A stretch of DNA of 64,000 nt, from assembly GCF_011393025.1 (NCBI RefSeq), contig NZ_JAAOEO010000002.1:372001-436000 (forward strand), in the 5' to 3' direction. Both the position numbers and the translations under genes were made by a program. Under the pieces are notes generated by a model. That model made no database searches, was not told the DNA's origin, and was given only the letters and a program-made list of their open reading frames with translations. Positions 1 to 9,040 of the stretch are shown one piece after another. Every line of letters starts with the position of its first letter. The first letter of the stretch is position 1. The stretch comes from Neobacillus terrae (GTDB taxonomy: Bacteria; Bacillota; Bacilli; Bacillales; Cytobacillaceae).

Positions 1-1
1 T

Positions 2-52
2 GGATCGGATATGATTATCATTGATGTAGCTGGCCAAGGACAAGAGGAATAG
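2..52 (+). CDS. ymxH: C-terminal end of a YlmC/YmxH-family (PRC-barrel) protein, partial
   Basis: Only the last 16 codons and the stop are in the window; they read GSDMIIIDVAGQGQEE. The short GSDMIIID strand resembles the end of the PRC-barrel sporulation proteins YlmC/YmxH, and ymxH is the gene directly upstream of spoVFA in Bacillus. The assignment therefore rests on a short tail plus gene order. A terminator follows, so this is the last gene of the upstream transcript. Confidence 0.55.
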   Translation, partial: GSDMIIIDVAGQGQEE

Positions 53-75
53 TTTTTTTAATAAAGAGTTTATTA

Positions 76-111
76 ACCCAGGCATGAGTCAGATGCCGGG
101 GCTTTTTTTTT
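76..111 (+). terminator. Rho-independent terminator after ymxH
   Basis: Stem CCCAGGCAT/ATGCCGGGG (one mismatch) with a 7-nt loop, followed by a run of nine T. Confidence 0.85.
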
Positions 112-129
112 AGATAGGGTTTATATACT

Positions 130-158
130 CACCGAAATGCCCTTACGTTCATAAGATG
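130..158 (+). promoter_or_regulatory. Candidate sigma-K promoter of the dipicolinate synthase operon
   Basis: The sequence has CAC, a 17-bp spacer, then CATAAGATG. This is close to the sigma-K consensus mAC-N16/17-CATAnnnTA. In B. subtilis spoVF is transcribed by sigma-K in the mother cell, so site and gene agree. The last -10 position deviates (TG for TA). Confidence 0.5.
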
Positions 159-214
159 TTGAAGTAATAAAAGAATGTAATTAAGGATCTTTTGAAAAGA
201 AGGTGAATGTTTTC

Positions 215-1117
215 ATGCTGACAGGTATGCAGATTGCCGTTATCGGCGGAGATGCAAGACAGCTGGAAATTATCCGGAAGCTAACCGAGCTGGATGCCAA
301 GATATCACTGGTTGGCTTTGAGCAGCTAGACCATGCCTTTACTGGTGCTGTGAAGGAAAAAATAGATGAAGTTGATTTTTCTAATATGGATGCCATCCTA
401 CTCCCCGTTCCAGGTACAAATCTTGAAGGGCAGGTTGAAACCATCTTTTCCAATGAAAAGGTGTATTTTACAGAAGAAATCTTACAAAAAACACCTGCAC
501 ATTGTACGGTCTATTCTGGTATTACCAATAGTTATCTAAATGGGATTATCAGTAAGACAAAAAGAGAACTCGTTCAGCTCTTTGAACGGGATGATGTTGC
601 CATTTATAATTCGATTCCTACCGTAGAAGGAACTATCATGATGGCCATACAGCATACAGACTTTACAATTCACGGTTCGAATGTTGCCGTTTTGGGTCTT
701 GGAAGGGTTGGGATGAGTGTTGCCAGAACCTTTCACGCACTCGGAGCAAAGGTAAAGGTTGGAGCCAGAAAGAGCGAACATATTGCAAGAATTACAGAAA
801 TGGGCGTGGAACCGTTCCATTTAAGCGAAATAGAAAAAGAGGTTAGAGATACAGATATTTTAATTAATACCATCCCGTATTTAATCGTAAGCGCCTCGGT
901 TTTATCCAAGCTGCCTGTGCATACTCTCATCATCGATCTGGCATCAAAACCAGGGGGAACGGATTTCCGCTATGCCGAAAAGCGTGGAATCAAAGCATTA
1001 CTCGCCCCGGGGCTTCCGGGAATTGTTGCGCCGAAAACAGCTGGACAGATTTTGGCAAATGTTCTGTCTCAATTGCTGCATGATAAGCTGGATAATAGAA
1101 AGGGGAACGCTCAATGA
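215..1117 (+). CDS. dpaA: Dipicolinate synthase subunit A
   Basis: This is SpoVFA, the dehydrogenase-like subunit of dipicolinic acid synthase. With subunit B it converts dihydrodipicolinate to dipicolinate in the mother cell, for import into the spore core. The 300-residue protein has an N-terminal IGGDAR motif (about residues 9-14) and a Rossmann GLGRVG (161-166) for NAD(P). The length matches the family. The ATG at 215 was chosen because it lies 8 bases after the AAGGTGA ribosome binding site and gives the family's N-terminus MLTG. A GTG at 203 in the same frame overlaps that binding site. The gene overlaps dpaB by 4 bases, so the two are translationally coupled. A sigma-K-like promoter lies upstream. 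Confidence 0.96.
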   Translation: MLTGMQIAVIGGDARQLEIIRKLTELDAKISLVGFEQLDHAFTGAVKEKIDEVDFSNMDAILLPVPGTNLEGQVETIFSNEKVYFTEEILQKTPAHCTVYSGITNSYLNGIISKTKRELVQLFERDDVAIYNSIPTVEGTIMMAIQHTDFTIHGSNVAVLGLGRVGMSVARTFHALGAKVKVGARKSEHIARITEMGVEPFHLSEIEKEVRDTDILINTIPYLIVSASVLSKLPVHTLIIDLASKPGGTDFRYAEKRGIKALLAPGLPGIVAPKTAGQILANVLSQLLHDKLDNRKGNAQ

Positions 1118-1713
1118 GCTTAAAGGGTAAACGTATCGGTTTTGGATTGACTGGTTCACATTGTACGTATGATGCGGTATTTCCGGAAATAGAGAAATTG
1201 GTAAATGCAGGGGCAGAGGTCCTTCCGGTAGTAACTTTTACCGTTCAAAGTACAGATACCAGATTTGGTAAAGGTGAAGATTGGATAACAAGGATTGAGG
1301 AGCTTACAGGACATAAGGTAATCGACTCCATTGTTAAGGCGGAGCCCCTTGGACCCAGAATTCCTTTGGACTGTATGGTCATTGCTCCTATGACTGGAAA
1401 TACAATGAGTAAGTTCGCGAATGCCATGACAGATTCCCCGGTTTTAATGGCTGCAAAAGCTACATTAAGAAACCAGAAGCCTGTAGTGGTCGGTATCTCT
1501 ACCAATGATGCGCTGGGCTTAAATGGTATGAACTTAATGAAATTAATGGCAACGAAAAACATTTATTTTATTCCTTTTGGCCAGGATGATCCTGTTAAAA
1601 AGCCTAATTCAATGGTTGCCAGAATGACAATGCTATCGGAAACTATTGAGGAAGCAATAAATGGAAAACAACTGCAGCCAGTGCTGGTAGAAAGGTATAA
1701 AGATCAGGATTAA
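1114..1713 (+). CDS. dpaB: Dipicolinate synthase subunit B (flavoprotein-like)
   Basis: SpoVFB, partner of DpaA in dipicolinate synthesis. It belongs to the flavoprotein/decarboxylase fold family. The N-terminal GFGLTGSHCTYD loop and the central APMTGNTMSK and TDSPVLMAAKAT segments are typical of the phosphate- and flavin-binding region of that fold. At 199 residues it has the usual length. The start ATG overlaps the dpaA stop (ATGA) and is preceded by an AAGGGGAA site inside dpaA. Its substrate comes from the asd-dapG-dapA genes that follow, which makes this block a complete local supply line from aspartate semialdehyde to dipicolinate. Confidence 0.96.
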   Translation: MSLKGKRIGFGLTGSHCTYDAVFPEIEKLVNAGAEVLPVVTFTVQSTDTRFGKGEDWITRIEELTGHKVIDSIVKAEPLGPRIPLDCMVIAPMTGNTMSKFANAMTDSPVLMAAKATLRNQKPVVVGISTNDALGLNGMNLMKLMATKNIYFIPFGQDDPVKKPNSMVARMTMLSETIEEAINGKQLQPVLVERYKDQD

Positions 1714-1739
1714 GATTCATTCTCTCGTAAGTTAAAAGG

Positions 1740-1768
1740 TTATCCTTTCGGAGGGAATATGGTAAAAT
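1740..1768 (+). promoter_or_regulatory. Possible vegetative promoter for asd
   Basis: TTATCC-N17-TAAAAT with TGG just before the -10. The -35 is poor, so this is tentative. It would give the biosynthetic genes a promoter independent of the sporulation-specific one upstream. Confidence 0.35.
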
Positions 1769-1916
1769 AAATTAATGCTTTTTAACAAACAACAACCCAG
1801 TTAGGAAGCGAGTGTTAATTTTTATTTTTCAGGAGCTTAAAGCATCCTGTCGATATTCCCGAAGAAATAACCAAGAGATTTTTGAAACTGCAGAGAGAGT
1901 GGAAGGGGTTTTTGGA

Positions 1917-2963
1917 ATGAAAAAGCAAAACGGATACCATGTTGCCGTTGTTGGTGCAACTGGCGCGGTTGGACAGCAAATGATTCAAACATTGATGAAC
2001 CGGAACTTTCCGATTGAAAAATTAACATTATTATCTTCTGCCAGATCAGCTGGAACTACTAAAGTAATCAATGGCAAAGAATATACGATACAGGAAGCAA
2101 AGCCTGAAAGCTTTGAAGGCGTAGACATAGCTTTGTTCAGTGCAGGCGGCAGCGTGTCAAAAGAACTTGCACCTGAAGCTGCAAAACGGGGAGCAATTGT
2201 TGTAGACAATACAAGCGCATTCAGAATGGCAGAAAACATTCCTCTAGTGGTACCAGAAGTAAATGAAGAGGATTTGCACAAACATAATAATATTATTGCT
2301 AATCCAAATTGTTCTACCATCCAAATGGTAGTTGCTCTTGAGCCAGTGAGGAAAAAATATGGCTTGAAGAAGATCATTGTTTCAACTTATCAAGCTGTTT
2401 CCGGAGCGGGAGCAGTAGCGATCGAGGAATTAAGAGCCCAGACAAAAGCTATTGCAAATGGTGAAAAGCCAGAAGCAAACATCCTGCCTGTAAAAAGCGG
2501 TGAAAAGCATTACCAAATCGCATATAATGCTATTCCTCAAATCGATAAATTTGAAGAAAATGGCTTTACATTTGAAGAAATGAAAATGATCAATGAAACG
2601 AAAAAAATTATGCACATGCCGGAGCTGCAGGTTTCTGCGACATGTGTAAGGCTTCCGGTAGAGACAGGCCATTCTGAATCCGTTTATTTTGAAGTAGAAC
2701 AGGATGGCGTTAGTGCCGAGGAAATTAAGGCACTTCTTAAAGATGCCCCAGGAGTAGTACTGCAGGACGATCCGGCTAACCAAGTATATCCAATGCCTGC
2801 AAACTGTGTTGGTTCAAACGATGTGTTTGTTGGCCGTATCAGAAAAGACCTGGATGAATCTCGCGGATTCCATATGTGGGTTGTTTCCGATAACCTTTTA
2901 AAAGGTGCAGCCTGGAATTCAGTACAGATTGCTGAAAGTTTAATGAAACTAGATATTATTTAA
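1917..2963 (+). CDS. asd: Aspartate-semialdehyde dehydrogenase
   Basis: Reduces aspartyl phosphate to aspartate semialdehyde with NADPH, the branch-point step for lysine/diaminopimelate/dipicolinate and for threonine and methionine. The 348-residue protein has the nucleotide-binding GATGAVGQ (13-20), the catalytic cysteine in NPNCSTIQ (Cys132) and the downstream [11 protein letters not shown] active-site segment. The ATG at 1917 was chosen because GGAAGGGG lies 8 bases upstream and the protein then begins [13 protein letters not shown], as in relatives. The frame stays open upstream to 1812, but that part is unlike the family. dapG follows after 39 bases without a terminator. Confidence 0.97.
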   Translation: MKKQNGYHVAVVGATGAVGQQMIQTLMNRNFPIEKLTLLSSARSAGTTKVINGKEYTIQEAKPESFEGVDIALFSAGGSVSKELAPEAAKRGAIVVDNTSAFRMAENIPLVVPEVNEEDLHKHNNIIANPNCSTIQMVVALEPVRKKYGLKKIIVSTYQAVSGAGAVAIEELRAQTKAIANGEKPEANILPVKSGEKHYQIAYNAIPQIDKFEENGFTFEEMKMINETKKIMHMPELQVSATCVRLPVETGHSESVYFEVEQDGVSAEEIKALLKDAPGVVLQDDPANQVYPMPANCVGSNDVFVGRIRKDLDESRGFHMWVVSDNLLKGAAWNSVQIAESLMKLDII

Positions 2964-3002
2964 AAGAGATAGACAACACAAAGGCAGGTTTGAGGTGTAA
3001 TA

Positions 3003-4247
3003 ATGAAACTTATTGTTCAGAAATTTGGCGGAACGTCAGTAAAAGATGAAAAAAGCCGGATGCATGCCCTAAGGCATATAAAGCAGGCATTATCTGACGG
3101 ATACAAAGCGGTTGTGGTTGTATCTGCCATGGGCAGAAAAGGAGATCCGTACGCAACAGACACCTTGCTTTCCTTAATTGGCGGGAACCTCAGCAAGATT
3201 AGCAAACGGGAACATGATTTACTTCTTTCCTGCGGGGAAGTTATTTCGAGTGTAGTCTTTTCCAATATGCTCCTTGAACATGGAATCAATGCTACAGCCT
3301 TAACTGGCGCTCAGGCAGGGTTCCGGACTAATGCAGACCATTCCAATGCGAAAATAATGGAGATGAAATGCGACCGCCTATTGCGGGAACTGGAGACTTC
3401 AGATGTAGTAGTAGTAGCCGGTTTTCAGGGAGCAGCCAAAAATGGTGATGTTACAACGATTGGACGCGGCGGAAGTGATACATCGGCTGCAGCCCTTGGT
3501 GCTGCCTTAAATGCGGAATGGATTGATATTTTTACCGATGTCGAAGGAATTATGACAGCAGATCCACGTATCGCTGAAAACGCCAGGCCATTATCTGTTG
3601 TAACTTATACAGAGGTTTGCAACATGGCTTATCAGGGGGCAAAGGTTATACACCCCCGTGCGGTAGAGATTGCGATGCAGGCGAAGGTTCCCATTCGGAT
3701 TCGCTCAACGTATTCGGATAGTCCTGGAACTCTCGTAACTACTCTTAATAAGGAAAACAGGGGCAGTGACATAAAAGAAAGGCCTGTAACAGGGATTGCA
3801 CATGTGTCCAATGTGACTCAAATTAAAGTTACAGCTAAAAAAGGGCAGTATGATCTTCAGGCAGAAGTCTTCAAGGCTATGGCAAATGAAAGAATCAGTG
3901 TAGACTTTATCAATATTTCTCCGAATGGAGTGGTTTACACGGTTTCTGAGGAAATGACCAATAAAGCAATTGAGGTATTGGAAAGCCTTGGCCATGACCC
4001 AGCCTTGGAACGTAATTGTGCGAAGGTATCAGTCGTGGGAGCAGGGATGGCTGGAATGCCAGGAGTTGCATCGAAAATTGTCGTTGCTCTTTCTGAACAG
4101 GGAGTGCGGATTTTGCAATCGGCTGACAGCCATACTACTATTTGGGTTCTGGTTAAACAAGAGGATCTGGTTAAGTCAGTAAATGCCCTCCATGATGCCT
4201 TTGAATTGGATAAAGAACATCTGGAGTACGAGAAGAAAGATTTGTAA
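3003..4247 (+). CDS. dapG: Aspartate kinase I
   Basis: Phosphorylates aspartate, the first step of the aspartate family pathway. The N-terminus carries KFGGTS (7-12), and the kinase domain includes GRGGSDTSAAALGAAL. The last 130 or so residues form two ACT domains for feedback control. In B. subtilis the DapG isozyme is inhibited by meso-diaminopimelate; I infer the same here from synteny, because the sequence alone does not give the effector. At 414 residues it is slightly longer than the B. subtilis protein. GAGGTG precedes the start, and the gene sits between asd and dapA as in B. subtilis. Confidence 0.96.
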   Translation: MKLIVQKFGGTSVKDEKSRMHALRHIKQALSDGYKAVVVVSAMGRKGDPYATDTLLSLIGGNLSKISKREHDLLLSCGEVISSVVFSNMLLEHGINATALTGAQAGFRTNADHSNAKIMEMKCDRLLRELETSDVVVVAGFQGAAKNGDVTTIGRGGSDTSAAALGAALNAEWIDIFTDVEGIMTADPRIAENARPLSVVTYTEVCNMAYQGAKVIHPRAVEIAMQAKVPIRIRSTYSDSPGTLVTTLNKENRGSDIKERPVTGIAHVSNVTQIKVTAKKGQYDLQAEVFKAMANERISVDFINISPNGVVYTVSEEMTNKAIEVLESLGHDPALERNCAKVSVVGAGMAGMPGVASKIVVALSEQGVRILQSADSHTTIWVLVKQEDLVKSVNALHDAFELDKEHLEYEKKDL

Positions 4248-4275
4248 TCAGAACAAGTAATAATAAAAAGGATAT

Positions 4276-4327
4276 CCTCCGGGCTGGTGAACAGTAATTT
4301 GTCCAATCAGCCCGGCCAGGTGGAGGG
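4276..4327 (+). promoter_or_regulatory. Stem-loop able to mask the dapA ribosome binding site
   Basis: CCGGGCTG (4279-4286) pairs perfectly with CAGCCCGG (4308-4315). The overlapping CCTCC (4276-4280) can instead pair with GGAGG (4322-4326), the dapA Shine-Dalgarno sequence, stacked on GGGCTG/CAGCCC. There is no T-run, so it is not a terminator. A role in translational control or RNA processing is inference. Confidence 0.45.
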
Positions 4328-4337
4328 AGCAGAATAA

Positions 4338-5207
4338 ATGGCGATTTTCGGACGAGTATCTACCGCAATGATTACCCCTTTTGATAAAAAAGGACATATT
4401 GACTTTGCAAAAACAACCCAACTTATTAACTATTTAATTGAAAATGGAACAGAATCACTCGTTGTTGCTGGAACAACTGGAGAATCACCAACCCTATCAA
4501 AAGAAGAAAAACTGGCTTTATTTGACCATGTTGTTAAAGCGGTTGATAAAAGGGTTCCAGTCATTGCGGGAACTGGAAGCAATAATACTTACGCCTCAAT
4601 TGAACTGACCAAAAAGGCAGAGCAATTGGGCGTTGATGCCATTATGGTGGTTGCTCCATATTATAATAAGCCAAATCAGGAAGGGCTCTATCAGCACTTT
4701 AAAGCTGTGGCTGAGGCAACAACCCTGCCAGTAATGGTTTACAATATACCAGGCCGTTCAGTTGTAAATATTCTACCTGATACAATTATCCGCCTTGCGG
4801 AGATTCCAAATATTGTGGCCGTTAAGGAAGCAAGCGGCGATCTAAATGCAATGACACGGATTATTGCCATTACTTCTGATGATTTCTATCTTTACAGCGG
4901 TGATGACGGAATCACTCTTCCAGTACTTGCTATTGGCGGAGCAGGAATCGTTTCGGTTGCATCCCATGTAATAGGAAAAGAAATGCAGGAAATGGTTCAA
5001 GCCTTTTTAAACAAGGAAAATGAAAAGGCAGCTCTCCTCCATCAGAAGCTGCTCCCAATTATGCAAGGGCTCTTTGCAGCACCAAACCCATCTCCAGTCA
5101 AAACTGCACTGCAGTTAAAGGGATTGGATGTTGGTTCAGTCCGCCTGCCTATGGTGCCGCTAACCGAACAGGAAAGAGCTACATTGGCCTCACTTTTAAA
5201 TTTGTAA
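4338..5207 (+). CDS. dapA: 4-hydroxy-tetrahydrodipicolinate synthase
   Basis: Condenses aspartate semialdehyde with pyruvate, the committed step toward diaminopimelate and dipicolinate. The 289-residue TIM-barrel protein has GTTGES (45-50), the proton-relay tyrosine in VMVYNIPGR (Tyr135) and the Schiff-base lysine in VAVKEASGD (Lys163). The start has a strong GGTGGAGGG site 11 bases upstream. It is the last gene of the asd-dapG-dapA run and is followed by a strong terminator. A hairpin in the 90-base gap before it could cover its ribosome binding site. Confidence 0.97.
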   Translation: MAIFGRVSTAMITPFDKKGHIDFAKTTQLINYLIENGTESLVVAGTTGESPTLSKEEKLALFDHVVKAVDKRVPVIAGTGSNNTYASIELTKKAEQLGVDAIMVVAPYYNKPNQEGLYQHFKAVAEATTLPVMVYNIPGRSVVNILPDTIIRLAEIPNIVAVKEASGDLNAMTRIIAITSDDFYLYSGDDGITLPVLAIGGAGIVSVASHVIGKEMQEMVQAFLNKENEKAALLHQKLLPIMQGLFAAPNPSPVKTALQLKGLDVGSVRLPMVPLTEQERATLASLLNL

Positions 5208-5217
5208 ATAATATACA

Positions 5218-5252
5218 AAGCCAGCAGGAAAAATCCCTGCTGGCCTTTCTTT
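5218..5252 (+). terminator. Rho-independent terminator after dapA
   Basis: GCCAGCAGG/CCTGCTGGC stem followed by CTTTCTTT. Confidence 0.88.
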
Positions 5253-5254
5253 AG

Positions 5255-5380
5255 CTAATTAGAATTTAGATCCATAAATTCTGAACGCACGACGGACAGG
5301 AGGTCCTAGTCAGGCGAAAGGCACAGGATGTGCCGTTTTGAGCGTGATAAGCAAAATTAGGGCATTCGCCAAAGGACTTG
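5255..5380 (+). repeat. Intergenic repeat, family H, short copy
   Basis: This shares ordered blocks with 12686-12927: CATAAATTCTGAACGCACGAC, AGTCAGGCGAAAGGCACAG, TTTTGAGYGTGATAAGCAAAA, and CGCCAA(A/T)AGGACTTG-like DNA at the end. It lacks the two hairpin modules that interrupt the other copy. It lies directly after the dapA terminator and has no coding potential that I can support. Confidence 0.8.
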
Positions 5381-5460
5381 GTGTATTCCAAGTTTTTCCA
5401 AGCTAAATTTTAACGAATGCAGATGCGGACAACGTAAAGTCTGTTATTCGCCGGGTATCT

Positions 5461-6695
5461 TTATATTTGCGATTTATTTCCGATGGCTGTGTTATTAGCC
5501 TTGATTCGAAAACTATTAGCTATAACGAGCATGGCAATTACAGTTGTTATAAGCAGGCCATGCATGCTCGCAACCATTTCAGGCAGCGGCAGTTTTTTTA
5601 ACAGAAGAGGTGCAACCAGGAATCCAAGTGCAAATCCCAGGGATTTCAACAAATTTCATACTCCAAAAATTCTTCCGCGAATCGAATTATCTGCTTTTTG
5701 AAGAATTGTGGAATAAAGCGTGGTAAATGCCGCATCAAAAATCCCAGTAAAAAAAGCAAAGGGAAAGACTACCAGGGGATTAACGGATGACAGAAAGGTG
5801 ATAAAACCGGCAGACATTAGAGAAGCAGAGACAAAGCCTACTACATAAAGCCGATGCCCGTCAGCCACTTAAGCTTTGGCAGAATTATGGTGGATAGCAG
5901 AACCTACTCCCCAAAATCCCCAAATAAACCCGTAGTAGAGACTCAGCCGGACTGGATCCGTTTTTTCCGCCAGCAAGGGAATCCCGATATTGTGTGAACT
6001 TCCCGCGAAGGCTCCCACCAAAAATACAATATTTATCATGAGAAGATAGGGAGCTAATTTAATATAAGAATAAACCTCTTTAAGATCGAGACCAATGGCC
6101 TAATTTTATCTTTTACTCCATTTGCCAATGGCTTCATCTGAGTCTCCTCTTGATCCCATTTCATCTTCATTAATACACAGGCGGAAACGATGTAAGTAAT
6201 AGCATCAATAAGAAGGGTGGCTTTGAATCCCAAAAAGCTGGTAATGATGCCGGAGGAGATAAATCCTGCAACCATACTTATGGAGGTCAGCCGTGAGATA
6301 AGAGAGTTCGTCTCGAGTACTTTATCTTCTCCAAAAATTTGAGGAGTTTCAGCACTGAAGCTGACGGCAAAAAAGCTTCCGCTTAACCCAATGAATAAAG
6401 AAACAGCTGTTATCATCACTGGATTAGGAAAAGGAATGACAAGGAGAATAATAGCACCCCTTAACCAGTCTGTTATAATCATAATTTTTCTTCTATCAAA
6501 CCTGTCTGCCACCAGGCCGGACAAAATGCTGGAAATGACACCTCCGAAGGTGCGCAGTGCCATAGAGGCAGCAAGCCAGCCCGAGCTGTCTGTAGCGGCG
6601 TAAACAACCGCATTTAATGCGATCATATCCATAAAGGATCCCAGATCGGAGAAAGCTTTTACATATAAGTAGATTTTTCTGTTCATACTGTACAT
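5461..6695 (-). pseudogene. Decayed major facilitator superfamily exporter
   Basis: Three consecutive minus-strand segments make up one 12-TM MFS protein. The first (6695-6054, about 213 residues) has the MFS signature around GLVADRFDRRK. The second starts after a frameshift near 6080 (reads EVYSYIKLAPYLLM...) and ends at a stop near 5875. The third starts after another frameshift near 5870 and runs through GRIFGV to an in-frame TGA at 5656-5658; the same frame then continues to 5461. Two frameshifts plus one stop mean no full-length product. The start region has only a weak ribosome binding site. In B. subtilis an MFS exporter gene (ymfD) lies in this neighbourhood, so it may be a relic of that; this is inference. 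Confidence 0.88.
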
Positions 6696-7079
6696 CTTTT
6701 TTTTATAAGTTGACTGTTAAAAGGAACTCTGCGACACTCCAGTAGAAAAACGGGCTTTTAAGACCCTACATCCAGGCACGAGACAGGATGCTTGACTGAT
6801 TGCCCGCGGAAAGCGAGTCTATTTTTGCTTTAATTACACAACAAAGTTTAAAAAGAGCCTAAATAAAAACCAATAAAATTTAACAGTTAAATATTATTGT
6901 AAGGTTAGGGCACTTGTTTCGCAATGCGGAATTTGCCCTCTTTTATGAAATTTCTGATAAAGTTAAAAATCAAAAAATGAAAGGTATACGGTAATTGGTT
7001 GTAAAGCCTTTCAAATTTCAAGTATAATGGTTGTAACTGATTTCGATCGGCACAACATCAAAGTAGGAGGAAGCATAAC
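6696..7079. other. Gene-free stretch before rnjB
   Basis: It holds a degenerate repeat remnant around 6725-6835, including GCCCGCGGAAAGCG, a block also found upstream of spoVS near 33595. The rnjB promoter follows. No gene is supported. Confidence 0.6.
7000..7028 (+). promoter_or_regulatory. Sigma-A promoter of rnjB
   Basis: TTGTAA-N17-TATAAT, 52 bases before the TTG start codon. Confidence 0.7.
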
Positions 7080-8762
7080 TTGAGAAAGAGAAAGAATAAT
7101 ACCATCAAGCTTATAGCGCTTGGAGGAGTAGGAGAAATAGGCAAGAATATGTACGTGGTAGAAGTGGACAAGGATATTTTTGTCGTTGATGCCGGCTTAA
7201 TGTTCCCCGAGGATGAAATGCTAGGCATTGATGTCGTAATTCCTGACATTTCCTACCTTACTGATAATAAGGAAAGAGTAAAAGCAATTTTCCTTACCCA
7301 TGGCCATGAAGACCATATCGGAGCCTTAACCTATGTACTCCGCAAAATGGATGTTCCTGTATACGGAACTCGCTTAACACTGGCTCTTGCCAAGGCAAAA
7401 ATGAAGGAACAGGACTTTAGGGGGAACCCGGAGTTTATTGAAGTGGATTCAAGTTCGGTTATTGAAATGGAGTCCGTTAGTGTAAGCTTTTTTAGAACCA
7501 ATCACAGCATTCCTGATTCTGTGGGAATATGTTTCCATACGTCTGAGGGAGCGATAGTGCAGACAGGGGATTTTAAGTTTGACCAGGCAGCTACCAAATT
7601 GTATAAAGCGGAAATCGGAAAAATGGCTGGTATAGGAGAAAAGGGTGTACTATGCCTTCTTTCAGACAGCACAGATGCAGAAAAACCCGGTTACACAGTT
7701 TCTGAAGCAAATGTTGCACAGGAAATGAGCAAAGCATTTTTCAATGCACCAGGAAGAATTATTGCAGCTTGTTTCGCATCTGACGTAAATCGTATTCAGC
7801 ATGTCTTTGATTCCGCGCTTGAAAGCGGCCGAAAAGTAGCTGTAGTAGGGAAAAGTCTTGAGCGCATTTACCATATCGCCCTTGATTTAGGCTATTTGAA
7901 TGTAGCTGAAGATCTCATTATCCCAATTGCGGACATCTCCAACTATCCGGAAAGGGAAATTGTTGTTCTTACAACAGGCAGCCAGGGTGAACCGATTGAA
8001 GCTCTGCAAAAAATGGCCAAGCAAACTCATAAACAAGTAAATATTCAAAATGGAGATACTGTTATAATAGCTGCTTCTCCGTTAAAGGGCAGCGAAGTAT
8101 TTTTGTTTAAAACCGTTGATATGCTTTTCCGCGCGGGTGCAAACGTGATTTCCGGAAGAAGAACCATTCACGCCTCGAGCCATGGCAGCCAGGAAGAATT
8201 AAAATTCATGATTAATTTAATGAATCCCAAATTCTTTATTCCCGTACATGGTGAGTATAGAATGCTGAAGGCTCATATGAAAGTAGCACAGGCATGTGGA
8301 ATTCCGTCTGAGAATATCTATATTGCCGAAAAAGGGGAAGTTATTGAAATTAAGGATGGTAAAATGATGCCAGGAGGCAAGGTGCTATCTGGAAATGTTC
8401 TGATTGATGGCATTGGAGTAGGGGACGTAGGCAATATAGTTCTCCGCGACAGACGCCTTTTATCCCAGGATGGTATTTTAATTGTAGTTGTCACTCTTTC
8501 AAAAAAAGAGAAAAATATAGTTGCAGGGCCCGAAATCATCTCCCGTGGATTTGTGTATGTCCGCGAATCTGAGAAGTTAATGGATGATTCCGTAAAGCTG
8601 GTAAGAGACGTAGTAGAAAAGAATGTTGCAAAAGAGTCTTTTGACTGGTCCAGTTTAAAACAGGAAATGAGAGATGAGCTGAACAGGTTCTTGTTTGAAA
8701 AAACAAAAAGAAGACCAATGATTATGCCGATCATCATGGAAGTAGCAGAGAAAAAAGCATAA
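7080..8762 (+). CDS. rnjB: Ribonuclease J (J2 by position)
   Basis: Beta-lactamase/beta-CASP ribonuclease for mRNA decay and processing in the cytoplasm. RNase J proteins act as 5'-exonucleases and endonucleases. The metal-binding motif THGHEDHIG (His74, His76, Asp78, His79) is intact, and ISGRRTIHASSHGSQEE and HGEYRM mark the beta-CASP part. A C-terminal domain ends in TKRRPMIMPIIMEV. At 560 residues it has the usual length. The start is TTG with TAGGAGG 9 bases upstream. The call of J2 rather than J1 rests on its place between dapA and tepA, where B. subtilis has rnjB. The complete zinc-ligand set suggests it is catalytically competent. Confidence 0.93.
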   Translation: MRKRKNNTIKLIALGGVGEIGKNMYVVEVDKDIFVVDAGLMFPEDEMLGIDVVIPDISYLTDNKERVKAIFLTHGHEDHIGALTYVLRKMDVPVYGTRLTLALAKAKMKEQDFRGNPEFIEVDSSSVIEMESVSVSFFRTNHSIPDSVGICFHTSEGAIVQTGDFKFDQAATKLYKAEIGKMAGIGEKGVLCLLSDSTDAEKPGYTVSEANVAQEMSKAFFNAPGRIIAACFASDVNRIQHVFDSALESGRKVAVVGKSLERIYHIALDLGYLNVAEDLIIPIADISNYPEREIVVLTTGSQGEPIEALQKMAKQTHKQVNIQNGDTVIIAASPLKGSEVFLFKTVDMLFRAGANVISGRRTIHASSHGSQEELKFMINLMNPKFFIPVHGEYRMLKAHMKVAQACGIPSENIYIAEKGEVIEIKDGKMMPGGKVLSGNVLIDGIGVGDVGNIVLRDRRLLSQDGILIVVVTLSKKEKNIVAGPEIISRGFVYVRESEKLMDDSVKLVRDVVEKNVAKESFDWSSLKQEMRDELNRFLFEKTKRRPMIMPIIMEVAEKKA

Positions 8763-8773
8763 GGATATCGAGG

Positions 8774-8808
8774 AAAACGGCGGGCAGAAATGCTTTGCCG
8801 TTTTTTTT
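8774..8808 (+). terminator. Rho-independent terminator after rnjB
   Basis: AAAACGGC/GCCGTTTT stem followed by a T-run. Confidence 0.85.
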
Positions 8809-9040
8809 AGAGTCAGTATGGTGTTGGTAGAAAGGCTTGAGCACATTCTGCTTATAAAAAGGGGACTAAAAGTGTTCAATAATGGCTGCAGAGAGAACAA
8901 CCCGCTTCAAGAAGAGTCGCCAAATTTCTAATAAGTAATTCATCATAATATTTTGTGCCAGTTGTTTCTAATTCTACAGGAATGAATTTACCCTAAAGGA
9001 TAATACTAACCATATATTATGTCTGAAGGGAGAACTTAGG

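Noticed and set aside
1714-1916. Lysine riboswitch (L-box) before asd
   Set aside because: About 200 bases, but without the conserved L-box blocks or a terminator/antiterminator pair.
5656-5658. In-frame TGA in the MFS gene as a second possible selenocysteine codon
   Set aside because: The position (after GRIFGV) is not a redox Cys, and two frameshifts in the same gene show that it is decayed.
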